64,000 bases of DNA, taken from Nocardia sp. BSTN01. GTDB taxonomy: Bacteria > Actinomycetota > Actinomycetes > Mycobacteriales > Mycobacteriaceae. This document shows, in pieces, positions 18,554 through 27,659 of this stretch (position 1 is the first letter of the stretch; each line of letters starts with the position of its first letter). The DNA lies in contig NZ_JADKYP010000030.1 of the NCBI RefSeq assembly GCF_015354405.1, positions 1 through 64,000 on the forward strand, written 5' to 3'. The translations under genes were made by a program, and so were the position numbers. A model generated the notes under the pieces. That model had not been told where the DNA came from and ran no database searches. It was given only the letters and a program-made list of their open reading frames with translations.

Positions 18554-20052
18554 CAGGATGTCATCCCTTCGGAGTTGTCATGTGCGGCTGCACGTCCGCT
18601 GGTGGAACCGGTCTGCCAGGCTTCGGCGATATCGACGCGGGGCAGGCCCGTATCGGTATGCGGCTGTCCGGTATCGGTGCGGGGCCCGCGGGCGGAGGCG
18701 GGCAACGCCACGCTGCGCCGCCGCCGGCGCGGCAGCCCGCCCGGCGTGATCTCGTGCACCGTGGACGACTGACCGGTCGGTGTCGGGTCCGCGGCCGGCA
18801 ACGGTTCGGCCTCGGCGACCGGGGCGGCCGGCGCCGGGGCGAGGCTCACCGGGGCGGGGCTCACCGGTGCGGGGGCAACATTGCCGCTCGCGACCGCGGC
18901 GGGTGCCGCGGCGACCTCGATCGGTGTGGAAATCGGCGGCGCCGTGACGCTTTCGAGGTTGTCGGGCCGCGCGGCCAGCAGTCCCTCGGGTACGTAGACC
19001 ATCGCGCGCATACCACCGTAGATATTGGGTCCGTCGATGTACACGGTGAAGCCGTAGCGGCGGGCCAGCGCGGCGATGCCCGGGAAACCCACCCGCGGGG
19101 TCGGGCCCAGCTGATGGATGTCGACGGTGCGCTCGCCGGCGAGGACCTGGCGGGCCTCTTCCATCTGCTCGGGATTCATCCGCACACCGGCGTCGTCGAT
19201 GATCACCGTCAGGCCGTGGTGGCCCTCCTGGAAGGTGACGTCCACGAACGAGGTCGGCGGCGAGTACCGCAGCGCGTTGTCCAGCAGCGTGGCCAGCGTG
19301 TGCACCAGCGGTTCGACCGCACGGCTGATGATCACGCGGTCGAGCTGCTGCGGGCGGATCCGGGTGAAGTCGCGGACGCGGCCGATCGCGCCGCCGACGA
19401 TGTCGGTCAGCGACTGCTGCGGCCAGCGGCGGCCGGGCAGACCACCACAGACGATCACGTACGACTGCGCCTGGCGGATCATCTGCTGGACGCTGTGGTC
19501 GATGCGGATCAGCGTCTCGTAGACGTCGTCACCGCGGTGCTGGCGCAGCGCGGCGCTCACCACTTGGCCGACGTCGGCGCCCAGACTGACCACGGAGGTG
19601 CCGAACGCGCGCACCGCGGCACTGGTCGCCTCGCGGGAGGCGTTCTCGACCTGTTCGCGGATGCTGGCCTCGGTGGCGGAGATCGCCTGCTGCTTCTCGT
19701 AATCCAGCTCGTGGCTGGTGCGTTCATGGGTTTCGGCGGCCACTCGGTGCAGGTCGTCGGCGTAACGCTCGGTCAGCCGCTGCAGCAGCTGGGCGAAGCG
19801 AGAACCGCCGCGGTCGATGGCGGGCAATTCGACCGTCGATTCGGCGCGGCGCACGGAGTCGGCCACCAAACCCATTGTGGTGCTCGTGAAATGTTCGAGC
19901 TCGTCCTCGTGGGCGCGCAATTCCGCCTCGGCACTGCGGGCGCGGGCGCGCTGCTGCGACGCGTAATACGCGGCATACAGAGCTCCCGCGATCGTCAGTA
20001 TCAGAATTGCGGCGAGGATCCACGAAAGAGTCACGGCGGTAGCTTGATTCAT
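18553..20052 (-). CDS. cvnA: Conservon sensor kinase-like protein CvnA
   Basis: About 499 residues. One membrane helix near residues 8-30, a long coiled-coil-like segment up to about residue 150, and a GHKL ATPase domain (VHTLATLLDNALRYSPP as the N box, VIIDDAGVRM and VGFPGIAALARRYGF as G boxes). A Pro/Ala-rich tail completes it. No obvious phospho-acceptor histidine motif of the HisKA type is seen, as is usual for CvnA. ATG 20052 is chosen because GAGGG stands just upstream and the helix follows. The 20053-20315 gap upstream should hold the operon promoter; I could not fix its boxes. Confidence 0.88.
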   Translation of the reverse strand: MNQATAVTLSWILAAILILTIAGALYAAYYASQQRARARSAEAELRAHEDELEHFTSTTMGLVADSVRRAESTVELPAIDRGGSRFAQLLQRLTERYADDLHRVAAETHERTSHELDYEKQQAISATEASIREQVENASREATSAAVRAFGTSVVSLGADVGQVVSAALRQHRGDDVYETLIRIDHSVQQMIRQAQSYVIVCGGLPGRRWPQQSLTDIVGGAIGRVRDFTRIRPQQLDRVIISRAVEPLVHTLATLLDNALRYSPPTSFVDVTFQEGHHGLTVIIDDAGVRMNPEQMEEARQVLAGERTVDIHQLGPTPRVGFPGIAALARRYGFTVYIDGPNIYGGMRAMVYVPEGLLAARPDNLESVTAPPISTPIEVAAAPAAVASGNVAPAPVSPAPVSLAPAPAAPVAEAEPLPAADPTPTGQSSTVHEITPGGLPRRRRRSVALPASARGPRTDTGQPHTDTGLPRVDIAEAWQTGSTSGRAAAHDNSEGMTS

Positions 20053-20315
20053 CAGTTCCCTCGGTGCCGGATTTCCGGCCGCTTCGTCCTTCCCTACTCG
20101 ACGGCCGCGAACGACGCGGCCGGGATAACACTCAGGTCGGACGGCGGGAACGCGGCAGGCAGGATGATACTGCACCTAACCTGAATGGGACCTCGAAGCG
20201 CTTACCGGACAGGCGAATTCACCATCGACCTACCGGTGGAGGATCCCGATCGGCCCCAGCACCCGACGACAGCAAAGATAGCAGCAATTCCGGGTGGCAG
20301 CGACCGATTCGTTAT

Positions 20316-21401
20316 CTACGGCTCGGTAGGGAATATGTTCATCGCCGGTGTTTCGGACGCGGCGGGTTCGCCGCGCCTCGATTTCACCTCGAAAGACGCC
20401 GCGACGGCGTGCAGCGCGGTGGCGACGGCGAGGTGTAACCGCAGGTCGTCGGCTGCGTGATCATCGACGGCCCAGGCTATTTCCTCCATTGCCCGCAGAA
20501 ACGCCCACCGCCACGCGCGCCCGGGGTCGACGGCGGTGGCCGTGGCCGTGGCGGTGACCATTCGTTTCGCGTGCTCGGCGGTCGGCAAGCGCTGAATCCG
20601 AATCATGATCAGGAAGCCGATATCGAATGCGGCCTCGCCGAGATACGGTTTCGGGTCGATCAGCAGCCACGGCTCCCGCTCGGCGGCAACGATATTGCCC
20701 AGGTGGGTATCGCGATTGACGACGACCAGCGGTTCCCGCGGCCGGGACAGTTCGGCGCATCGAGCCGTCGCGGCGTCCAGCAGGGTGAACGGAACGGCGT
20801 GAACCAGTTCGGATTTCGGCTGTCCGAAGCGGACCGTCCAGTCGGCGACCAGTGCGGAAACGGTGGGAATGTCCGGATAACCGTCGGGAAGTGCGACGGG
20901 CGGGCGGCGCAGACGCCGATACAAGCGGCAGGCCAGATCGACCTTGTCCGCGTGTTCCGGCAGACCTTCCATACTGGGGAATCCGGGCTGCGCCAGCAGT
21001 GGCGTACCCGGCCGCGCCCATTCGAGCAGCAGGGCGCCGCTGCCGGGATCGTAGTCGTGCAGGCGGACCGCCCCGTCGCCGTCGTAGCAGTACAGCCCGG
21101 CCGCCTCACCCACGTTCTCCTGGTCGACCACCGGAATCTTCAGCACCGCCTCCGAATCGTCGGCGCGGCGGACGGGAGCGGCATAGGAATGGGTGCCACC
21201 GGCGAACGCGGAACCGAGCGGCGTCAGTTGCCAGCGCGCGCACAGGGTCTCGACCCGCTCGGGAAGCTCCGCGAGCCAGGTCCGGCCGCGCGCGCCGAAG
21301 AACGTTTTCACGGTCTCGACGACCTCGGGTGGGAGCGCGATCGGCGGTCCGGTCGGAGTCGGCACCGCCTCAGCCTGGCCGAGCGCGGCGGGGGAGCGCA
21401 A
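20316..21401 (-). CDS. APH(6)/hydroxyurea-type phosphotransferase
   Basis: Up to 361 residues. Antibiotic-kinase fold of the streptomycin 6-kinase/hydroxyurea phosphotransferase group: a catalytic loop VVNRDTHLGNI and the metal-binding LIDPKPYLGEAAFDIGF, where the IDPKPxxGxxxFD form is typical of this family. The catalytic loop reads NRDTH where HGD is usual. It could inactivate an aminoglycoside or act on a small metabolite; resistance cannot be inferred from sequence alone. The start is uncertain: TTG 21401 or GTG 21365. It is divergent from the DUF1707 gene. Confidence 0.75.
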   Translation of the reverse strand: MRSPAALGQAEAVPTPTGPPIALPPEVVETVKTFFGARGRTWLAELPERVETLCARWQLTPLGSAFAGGTHSYAAPVRRADDSEAVLKIPVVDQENVGEAAGLYCYDGDGAVRLHDYDPGSGALLLEWARPGTPLLAQPGFPSMEGLPEHADKVDLACRLYRRLRRPPVALPDGYPDIPTVSALVADWTVRFGQPKSELVHAVPFTLLDAATARCAELSRPREPLVVVNRDTHLGNIVAAEREPWLLIDPKPYLGEAAFDIGFLIMIRIQRLPTAEHAKRMVTATATATAVDPGRAWRWAFLRAMEEIAWAVDDHAADDLRLHLAVATALHAVAASFEVKSRRGEPAASETPAMNIFPTEP

Positions 21402-21478
21402 GCGGATTACCGCCTGCCCGTTCGGGTTCCGGGTGATGTTCCCCGGCGCGTGGTGAGGGTCGCCTCTAGGCTTGGCCC

Positions 21479-21886
21479 GTGGGAAACGAGCACGTGCGGG
21501 CCTCGGACGCGGACCGGGAGAAGATCGTCGAGCGATTGCGCTCGGCGATGAACGAGGGGCGATTGAATCTCGCCGAATTCGACGACCGGGTCCAGCAGGT
21601 CTACGCCGCGCGCACCTACGGGGAGTTGTCGCCGGTCCTGTCGGATCTGCCCGCGGTGCGGGAGCAGCCGGGCGCCGCGCGGGCCGGTCGGGTGCCGCCC
21701 TGGGTGCTGATCATGTGGACGCCGTGGGTCTTCGTCAACATCCTGTGCGTCGTGATCTGGCTGGCCACCGGCGCCGGATACTTCTGGCCGTTCTGGGTCG
21801 AGGTGCCGTGGGGACTGGCGCTGTGCATACCGACCGTCATCGGCATCACCGTCGGCAGGAACCAGGCGCCGTGTCCGCCGGACTGA
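21479..21886 (+). CDS. DUF1707 membrane protein
   Basis: 135 residues. The N-terminal 50 residues are a DUF1707 domain (VRASDADREKIVERLRSAMNEGRLNLAEFDDRV), followed by two transmembrane helices (VLIMWTPWVFVNILCVVIWL and a second ending CIPTVIGITVG). Such proteins are common in actinobacteria and of unknown function. GTG start at 21479. Confidence 0.8.
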   Translation: MGNEHVRASDADREKIVERLRSAMNEGRLNLAEFDDRVQQVYAARTYGELSPVLSDLPAVREQPGAARAGRVPPWVLIMWTPWVFVNILCVVIWLATGAGYFWPFWVEVPWGLALCIPTVIGITVGRNQAPCPPD

Positions 21887-21902
21887 ACCCCCGCGAACGC
21901 AG

Positions 21903-21948
21903 ACGGCTCGCCGAACCGATACCGCGAGGTACCGATTCGGCGAGCCGT
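21903..21948. terminator. Long hairpin with GCGA tetraloop between convergent genes
   Basis: A 21-bp stem with two mismatches (21903-21923 with 21928-21948) closes a GCGA loop, a stable GNRA type. It separates the DUF1707 gene from etfA and can act in both directions. Confidence 0.8.
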
Positions 21949-21968
21949 ACTCCCTGCAGGGGTCTCGA

Positions 21969-22928
21969 TCAGCCCTTGTGGGTCTTGACCGCCTCGGTCA
22001 GCTGCGGCGCGACGTTGAACAGGTCGCCCACGATGCCGTAGTCGCTGATCTCGAAGATCGGCGCCTCTTCGTCCTTGTTGACGGCGACGATGGTCTTCGA
22101 GGTCTGCATGCCGGCGCGGTGCTGGATCGCGCCCGAGATACCCAGGGCCACATACAGCTGCGGCGACACGGTCTTACCGGTCTGGCCGACCTGGAACTGG
22201 CCCGGGTAGTAGCCCGAGTCGACGGCGGCACGCGAGGCGCCGACCGCGGCACCCAGCGCGTCGGCCAGCGGCTCGACGACCTTGTGGAAGTTGTCCTCGC
22301 TGCCGACGCCGCGACCACCGGAGACCACGATGGTGGCCTCGGTGAGTTCCGGACGGTCGCCACCGGCGACGGGCTCGCGGGAGGTCACCTTGGTGACGCC
22401 CTCTTCCTGAGCCGGAACCTCGACGGTCACCTTCTCGCCGGCGCCGGCCTGCGGGGCCGCCTCGATCGCGCCCGGGCGCACCGAGATCACCGGCACGTCG
22501 CCGGTGGCCTTGGCGTCCACGGTGAACGCGCCACCGAAGATCGAGTGCACGGCGGTGCCGTCGGACTTGACGTCGATGACGTCGACCAGCAGGCCCGAGC
22601 CGATGCGGGCGGCCAGGCGACCCGACACCTCCTTGCCCTCGGCGGACGCGGCGACCAGCACGGCGGCCGGCGACGCCGACTCGACCAGACCGGCCAGCAC
22701 GTCGACCTTCGGGGTGACCAGGAAGCCCTCGACGTCGTCGGACTCGGCGACGTAGATCTTCTCGGCACCGGCCGAGGTCAGCGCGTCGGCCAGCTTGTCG
22801 GCGCTACCGGGCGCACCCAGCACGACCGCGGCCGGGGTGCCCAGCGTGCGGGCGGCGGTGAGGAGTTCGGTGGTGACCTTCTTGGGGGCACCTTCGGCGT
22901 GCTCGACGAGCACGAGTACTTCTGCCAT
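21969..22928 (-). CDS. etfA: Electron transfer flavoprotein alpha subunit
   Basis: 319 residues, essentially the length of M. tuberculosis FixB. With EtfB it carries electrons from acyl-CoA dehydrogenases to the membrane quinone pool. The FAD-binding C-terminal domain is clear: [52 protein letters not shown] and the closing [28 protein letters not shown] stands upstream of the ATG. The gene lies 41 bases after etfB in one operon. Confidence 0.97.
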   Translation of the reverse strand: MAEVLVLVEHAEGAPKKVTTELLTAARTLGTPAAVVLGAPGSADKLADALTSAGAEKIYVAESDDVEGFLVTPKVDVLAGLVESASPAAVLVAASAEGKEVSGRLAARIGSGLLVDVIDVKSDGTAVHSIFGGAFTVDAKATGDVPVISVRPGAIEAAPQAGAGEKVTVEVPAQEEGVTKVTSREPVAGGDRPELTEATIVVSGGRGVGSEDNFHKVVEPLADALGAAVGASRAAVDSGYYPGQFQVGQTGKTVSPQLYVALGISGAIQHRAGMQTSKTIVAVNKDEEAPIFEISDYGIVGDLFNVAPQLTEAVKTHKG

Positions 22929-22969
22929 GTTGCTTCTCCTGAAGTCTGTGGTGATTGCGCTCGGTGGGC

Positions 22970-23755
22970 TCAGATGACCTTCTGGCCGATGAGGTACTGC
23001 GCGACCTGGTTGCCGCCCTCGCCCTCGTCGACGACCTTCTCGCCCGCGGTGCGCGGCGGCTTCGGGGTGACACCGGAGACTGCGGTGCCGGCATTGCCCA
23101 CGCCGACGGTCGACGGGTCGATGCCCAGGTCGGCCAGGGTGAACGTCTGCACTTCCTTCTTCTTCGCGGCCATGATGCCCTTGAAGGAGGGGAAGCGGGG
23201 CTCGTTGATCTTCTCGGTGACCGAGACGATGGCGGGCAGGTTCGCCTCGAGCTTGAACACGCCCTCGTCGGTCTCGCGCTCGCCGGAGATCTTGTCGCCG
23301 TCGACGGTCAGCTTGCGCAGGTGGGTGAGCTGCGGGATGCCCAGGTACTCGGCGATGATGGCCGGCACGGCGCCGGCGCGGCCGTCGGTGGCCTCGTTAC
23401 CGGCGATGACGAGCTCGATGCCTTCGATCTGGCCCAGCGCACCGGCGAGCACCCACGCGGTCTGCACGGCGTCGGAGCCGTGGATGGCGTCGTCCTTGAC
23501 GTGGATGGCCTTGTCGGCACCCATGGACAGCGCCTTGCGGATGGCCTCGGTGGCACGCTCGGGACCCATGGCGAGAACGGTGACCTCGCCGCCCTGGGCT
23601 TCCTTGATCAGCAGAGCCTCTTCGACGGCACGCTCGTTGATCTCGTCCAGGATCGCGTCGGCGGCCTCCCGGTCGAGGGTGTAGTCACCATCGCTGAGCT
23701 TGCGCTCGGACCAGGTGTCGGGAACCTGCTTGATCAGTACGACGATGTTCGGCAT
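22970..23755 (-). CDS. etfB: Electron transfer flavoprotein beta subunit
   Basis: 261 residues. Partner of EtfA; binds AMP and shapes the FAD site. Typical sequence: IVVLIKQVPDTWSERKL at the start, ALLIKEAQGGEVTVLAMGPERATEAIRKALSMGADKAIHV, and the EtfB signature region VIAGNEATDGRAGAVPAIIAEYLG. First gene of the etfBA operon, divergent from a methyltransferase gene; the gap between them holds direct repeats and a palindrome. Confidence 0.97.
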   Translation of the reverse strand: MPNIVVLIKQVPDTWSERKLSDGDYTLDREAADAILDEINERAVEEALLIKEAQGGEVTVLAMGPERATEAIRKALSMGADKAIHVKDDAIHGSDAVQTAWVLAGALGQIEGIELVIAGNEATDGRAGAVPAIIAEYLGIPQLTHLRKLTVDGDKISGERETDEGVFKLEANLPAIVSVTEKINEPRFPSFKGIMAAKKKEVQTFTLADLGIDPSTVGVGNAGTAVSGVTPKPPRTAGEKVVDEGEGGNQVAQYLIGQKVI

Positions 23756-23830
23756 TGGTCTTCGTCGACCTCCTGTTCTGGTGGCACGTGAGGTGGGGTC
23801 GCACGATCGGGTGGCCGTACGTCCACATGA

Positions 23831-23858
23831 AAAGCTCCGTCACATCTAAAGCTCCGTC
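23831..23858. repeat. Direct repeat AAAGCTCCGTC upstream of etfB
   Basis: The 11-mer occurs at 23831-23841 and 23848-23858 on the plus strand, period 17, between etfB and the operator-like palindrome. It may be a protein-binding site on one face of the helix or part of the etfBA promoter. Confidence 0.6.
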
Positions 23859-23877
23859 CGGGAGATTACCCTACATT

Positions 23878-23897
23878 AAGTTACTCACGGGTAACTT
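23878..23897. promoter_or_regulatory. Operator-like palindrome AAGTTAC...GTAACTT
   Basis: Seven-base perfect arms AAGTTAC (23878-23884) and GTAACTT (23891-23897) around a 6-base centre, in the AT-rich gap between etfB and the methyltransferase gene. The TTAC...GTAA form is like sites of TetR-family regulators of fatty-acid genes. Which protein binds is unknown. Confidence 0.5.
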
Positions 23898-23965
23898 AGG
23901 GTGTGATGTTCTCCATGCCCGGTCCGGACGCCGGTGTGATACAGGCAACCGCTAACGTCGATCCA

Positions 23966-24781
23966 ATGAGTGAGGCTGTCGCCTCCCCGGTGAGCGGGGA
24001 GTCTGCCGGGGTGGAGTCGCTGCCACTGACCGGCGAACGGACCGTGCCGGGTATCGCGGAGGAGAACTACTGGTTCCGCCGACACGAGATCGTCTACGCG
24101 CGCCTGCTCGAACGCTGCGGCGGGGCAACGGTTCTGGAGGCGGGTTCCGGCGAGGGCTACGGCGCGAACATGATCGCCGACGTCGCCACCCGGGTGATCG
24201 GGCTGGACTACGACACCAGCGCGGTGGAACACGTTCGTGCGGCCTACCCGCGGGTCGAGATGATCCAGGGCAATCTCGCCGACCTGCCACTCGACGACGC
24301 CTCCGTCGATGTGGTGGTGAACTTCCAGGTCATCGAACATCTCTGGGATCAGGGTCAATTCCTGCGTGAATGCCTGCGGGTGCTGCGCCCCGGCGGGCAG
24401 TTGCTGATCAGCACGCCGAACCGGATCACCTTCTCGCCCGGTCGCGATACGCCGTTGAACCCCTTCCACACTCGCGAGCTGAACGCCGCCGAACTCGCGG
24501 AACTGCTGGAGCAGGCCGGATTCCGCGTCGACGTGATGGCCGGTGTCCATCACGGCCCGGCGCTGGTGGCTCTCGACGAACAGTGGGGCGGCTCGTTCAT
24601 CGACGCGCAGATCGAACGGGCGCTGGCCGGTGAGCCCTGGCCGGCCGAACTGACCGCGGCGGTGGCCGGGGTGCGCACCGACGATTTCGAGCTGCGCCCG
24701 GCGCCCGGTTCGGCCGTCCCGGCGTGGGATCCGGAGATCGATGCCAGCCTCGATCTGGTCGCCATCGCGGTGAAGCCGTGA
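23966..24781 (+). CDS. SAM-dependent methyltransferase of the methylglucose lipopolysaccharide cluster
   Basis: About 271 residues, close to Rv3030. Motif I VLEAGSGEGYGANMIA, then VIGLDYDTSAVEHVRAAYP and VVNFQVIEHLWDQGQFLRECLRVLRPGG, a class I fold. In mycobacteria this gene lies beside the GH57 and GT4 genes below and is thought to methylate the glucan of methylglucose lipopolysaccharide (MGLP). The start ATG 23966 (SEAVASP) is chosen by family length; an ATG at 23903 is upstream. Its stop overlaps the next GTG as GTGA. The site of methylation cannot be read from sequence. Confidence 0.85.
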   Translation: MSEAVASPVSGESAGVESLPLTGERTVPGIAEENYWFRRHEIVYARLLERCGGATVLEAGSGEGYGANMIADVATRVIGLDYDTSAVEHVRAAYPRVEMIQGNLADLPLDDASVDVVVNFQVIEHLWDQGQFLRECLRVLRPGGQLLISTPNRITFSPGRDTPLNPFHTRELNAAELAELLEQAGFRVDVMAGVHHGPALVALDEQWGGSFIDAQIERALAGEPWPAELTAAVAGVRTDDFELRPAPGSAVPAWDPEIDASLDLVAIAVKP

Positions 24782-26349
24782 GCGATTCGCGGGCGGTGCC
24801 GGGCCGGTTCAGCCTGGTCCTGCATTCCCATCTGCCGTGGCTGGTGCATCACGGACGCTGGCCGGTGGGTGAGGAATGGCTGTATCAATCGTGGGCGGCG
24901 TCCTATCTGCCCGTCGCCCGGGTATTGAGAACGCTTGCCGCGGAAGGACGTTCGCATCTGCTCAGCTTCGGCATCACGCCGGTGCTGGCCGCGCAGCTCG
25001 ACGATCCGCACGCGCTGGCGGCCATGCATCACTGGCTGGGGAACTGGCAGATGCGTGCCGACGAGGCATCGATGGCCGGCAAGCGCGAACTGGGCGGCTA
25101 CGAACACACACTGGCCGCGGAGGCCCTCGCCGATTTCGAACAGCGGTGGCGGCACGGCGGTTCGCCGGTATGGCGGGAACTCATCGACGCCGAGGCGATC
25201 GAACTACTGGGCGGTCCGCTGGCGCATCCGTTCCAGCCTCTGCTCGACGCACGCCTGCGTGACTTCCAGTTGCGCGAAGGTCTGGCCGATGCGCGGCATC
25301 GCTGGGGACACACCCCGGCGGGGATCTGGGCGCCGGAATGTGGCTTCACTCCGGGGATGGAACAGGGCTATGCCGCAGCGGGTGTGACGCATTTCATGGT
25401 CGATGGTCCGGCGCTGCGCGGCGACACCACCCTCGGCCGCCCCGTGTGGGACAGCGACGTGGTCGCCTTCGGACGGGATCTGCAGGTCAGCTATCGGGTG
25501 TGGTCGCCGAAATCGGGCTACCCGGGCCAGGCCCACTACCGCGACTTCCACCATTACGACCACGAGACCGGCCTCAAACCCGCGCGCGTCACCGGCAAGC
25601 AGGTCGCGGGTCCGGACAAGGCGCCCTACGATCCCGCGGCCGCCGCGGCGGCGATCGAGCGCGATGTCGCCGATTTCGTGGCGACCGTGCGCGAGCGGCT
25701 GATCACCGAATCCGAGCGGATCGGCCGGCCGGCGCTGGTGGTGGCGGCCTTCGACACCGAACTGTTCGGCCACTGGTGGCACGAGGGGCCGCAGTGGCTG
25801 GAACAGGTGTTGCGCGCCCTGCCCGAGGCCGGCGTCACCGTCGGTACCCTGGCCGACGCCCGGGCGGACGGATTCGTCGGCGCGCCGGTCGAGCTGGCCG
25901 ATTCGTCGTGGGGGTCGGGAAAGGACTGGCGGGTGTGGGCCGGGGATCAGGTCCGCGACCTGGTCGATCTCAACGCCGAGATCGTGCGCGCGGCCCTGGA
26001 CACGCTCGACAAGATGGCCGCGCAGTCCGACGGTCTGCGTGATCCGGTCGCCGATCAGCTGCTGCGCGAGGCGATTCTGGCGGTGTCGAGCGACTGGGCG
26101 TTCATGGTCAGCAAGGACTCCGCGGCCGGATACGCTCGCGACCGCGCGCATCAGCACGCGCACGCCGTCCGCGAGATCGCCGCGGCGGTCACCGCGGGCC
26201 AACTCGCCAAAGCACGGCAGTTGGCGGCAGGATGGTACGCGGCCGACGGATTCTTCCCCGCTCTCGACGCGCGACGGCTCGACGCGCGAGGTACGGACAT
26301 CCCCGCAGTCGGTCACCGCTCGGCGGGAGCAACAGAAGGATCGGCATGA
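24778..26349 (+). CDS. GH57 family 1,4-alpha-glucan branching enzyme
   Basis: About 523 residues, as in Rv3031. Family GH57 landmarks: LVLHSHLPWLVHHGRWPVGEEWL at the start (HxHxP), GIWAPECGFTPGMEQGYAAAGV with the catalytic Glu in PECG, and FDTELFGHWWHEGPQWL with the conserved Asp of region 4. It should transfer alpha-1,4-glucan segments to alpha-1,6 positions in cytoplasmic glucan or MGLP. GTG 24778 overlaps the stop of the methyltransferase; the stop overlaps the next ATG (ATGA). The three genes form one operon. Confidence 0.92.
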   Translation: MSDSRAVPGRFSLVLHSHLPWLVHHGRWPVGEEWLYQSWAASYLPVARVLRTLAAEGRSHLLSFGITPVLAAQLDDPHALAAMHHWLGNWQMRADEASMAGKRELGGYEHTLAAEALADFEQRWRHGGSPVWRELIDAEAIELLGGPLAHPFQPLLDARLRDFQLREGLADARHRWGHTPAGIWAPECGFTPGMEQGYAAAGVTHFMVDGPALRGDTTLGRPVWDSDVVAFGRDLQVSYRVWSPKSGYPGQAHYRDFHHYDHETGLKPARVTGKQVAGPDKAPYDPAAAAAAIERDVADFVATVRERLITESERIGRPALVVAAFDTELFGHWWHEGPQWLEQVLRALPEAGVTVGTLADARADGFVGAPVELADSSWGSGKDWRVWAGDQVRDLVDLNAEIVRAALDTLDKMAAQSDGLRDPVADQLLREAILAVSSDWAFMVSKDSAAGYARDRAHQHAHAVREIAAAVTAGQLAKARQLAAGWYAADGFFPALDARRLDARGTDIPAVGHRSAGATEGSA

Positions 26350-27608
26350 AGATCTTGATGGTGTCGTGGGAGTACCCACCGGTGGTTGTCGGTGGGCTCG
26401 GCCGGCACGTCCATCATCTGGCCGTCGAACTGGCTGCCGCCGGTCACGAGGTCGTCGTTCTCGCGCGCCGGCCGATGGGCACCGACGCCACGACGCATCC
26501 CACCCACACCTTCATCGAGGAACGGGTGCTGGTCGTCGCGGTCGCCGAGGATCCGCCCGCCTTCGACTTCGGCGAGGACATGCTCGCCTGGACCCTGGCC
26601 ATGGGGCACGCGATGGTCCGCGCCGGTATCGCGCTGAGCAAACCGGGTATCGCCGAGGGCTGGACGCCGGATGTGGTGCACGCCCACGACTGGCTGGTCG
26701 CGCATTCGGCGATCGCCCTCGCCGAGTACTACGACGTGCCGCTCGTCTCCACCATCCACGCCACCGAGGCGGGCCGGCACAGCGGCTGGGTCTCGGGCCG
26801 GGTCAACAAGCAGGTCCATTCGGTCGAATGGTGGCTGGCTCGCGAATCCGACGCCCTCATCACCTGTTCGGCCTCGATGCAGGACGAGGTGGACAAGCTC
26901 TACGGCCCCGAACTGGTGCCGGTGACGGTGATCCGCAACGGAATCGACGTGGGGGCGTGGACATTTCGCGATCGCGCGCCGCGGTCGGGCCCGCCGCGAC
27001 TGCTGTACGTGGGCCGCCTCGAATACGAGAAGGGCGTCCAGGACGCCATCGCCGCGCTGCCGCGGATCCGGCGCGCGCATCCGGGCGCCACGCTGACCAT
27101 CGCGGGTGTGGGCACGCAGTTCGAATGGTTGCGCGAGCGCGCGCGGGTCCACCGGGTGGCGCGGGCGGTGAATTTCGCCGGGCGCCTGGACCATGCGGAA
27201 CTGCTGGGCTGGCTGCACGGTGCCGACGCGATCGTGCTGCCCAGTCGCTACGAGCCGTTCGGCATCGTCGCCCTGGAGGCCGCGGCGGCCGGAACGCCGC
27301 TGGTGACCTCCACCGCGGGCGGGCTCGGTGAGCTGGTGATCGACGGGGTCACCGGGGCATCCTTCGAACCGGCGGATGTGACCGGACTGGTCGAGGCCGT
27401 GACGGCCGTGCTCGACGATCCGATCGCGGCGCAGCAGCGCGCCTACGCCGCTCACGATCGGCTGACCGCCGATTTCGCCTGGGATGTGGTGGCGGCGGAG
27501 ACGATTCAGGTCTATCAGGCCGCCAAGCGCCGGGTTCGCAATCCGCTGGGCCGCCCGGTCATCACCGAACGCCCACTGCCGGAACGGGATTCGAATAACC
27601 CGTTGTGA
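26346..27608 (+). CDS. GT4 alpha-1,4-glucosyltransferase (MGLP/glycogen type)
   Basis: About 420 residues, close to Rv3032. GT-B fold: SWEYPPVVVGGLGRHVHHLAVELAAAGHEV is the N-terminal acceptor domain with the GGLG loop of starch/glycogen synthases; PDVVHAHDWL follows; the donor domain has LLYVGRLEYEKGVQDAIAALP and the nucleotide-sugar motif PSRYEPFGIVALEAAAAGTPLV (E-x7-E). In mycobacteria this enzyme extends glucan in MGLP and also in glycogen. The donor (UDP- or ADP-glucose) is not decided by sequence. It ends the three-gene operon. Confidence 0.92.
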   Translation: MKILMVSWEYPPVVVGGLGRHVHHLAVELAAAGHEVVVLARRPMGTDATTHPTHTFIEERVLVVAVAEDPPAFDFGEDMLAWTLAMGHAMVRAGIALSKPGIAEGWTPDVVHAHDWLVAHSAIALAEYYDVPLVSTIHATEAGRHSGWVSGRVNKQVHSVEWWLARESDALITCSASMQDEVDKLYGPELVPVTVIRNGIDVGAWTFRDRAPRSGPPRLLYVGRLEYEKGVQDAIAALPRIRRAHPGATLTIAGVGTQFEWLRERARVHRVARAVNFAGRLDHAELLGWLHGADAIVLPSRYEPFGIVALEAAAAGTPLVTSTAGGLGELVIDGVTGASFEPADVTGLVEAVTAVLDDPIAAQQRAYAAHDRLTADFAWDVVAAETIQVYQAAKRRVRNPLGRPVITERPLPERDSNNPL

Positions 27609-27659
27609 TCGGCCGGGTCGCGGCGGCGGCCGCCGGGCGGCGGGGGCAGAATTTTCGGT

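Noticed and set aside
18430-20184. Plus-strand open frame (584 codons) across cvnA
   Set aside because: Opposes the conserved cvnABCD genes and has no recognisable domain.
20185-20460. 91-codon plus-strand frame between cvnA and the APH-like gene
   Set aside because: No ribosome-binding site or fold, and half of it is antisense to the APH-like gene.
20316-21401. Reading the APH-like gene as proven streptomycin resistance
   Set aside because: The catalytic loop departs from the usual HGD form and the family includes kinases of other small molecules.
23755-23955. 66-codon plus-strand frame in the etfB/methyltransferase gap
   Set aside because: No ribosome-binding site or relatives; the gap is better explained as a regulatory region.
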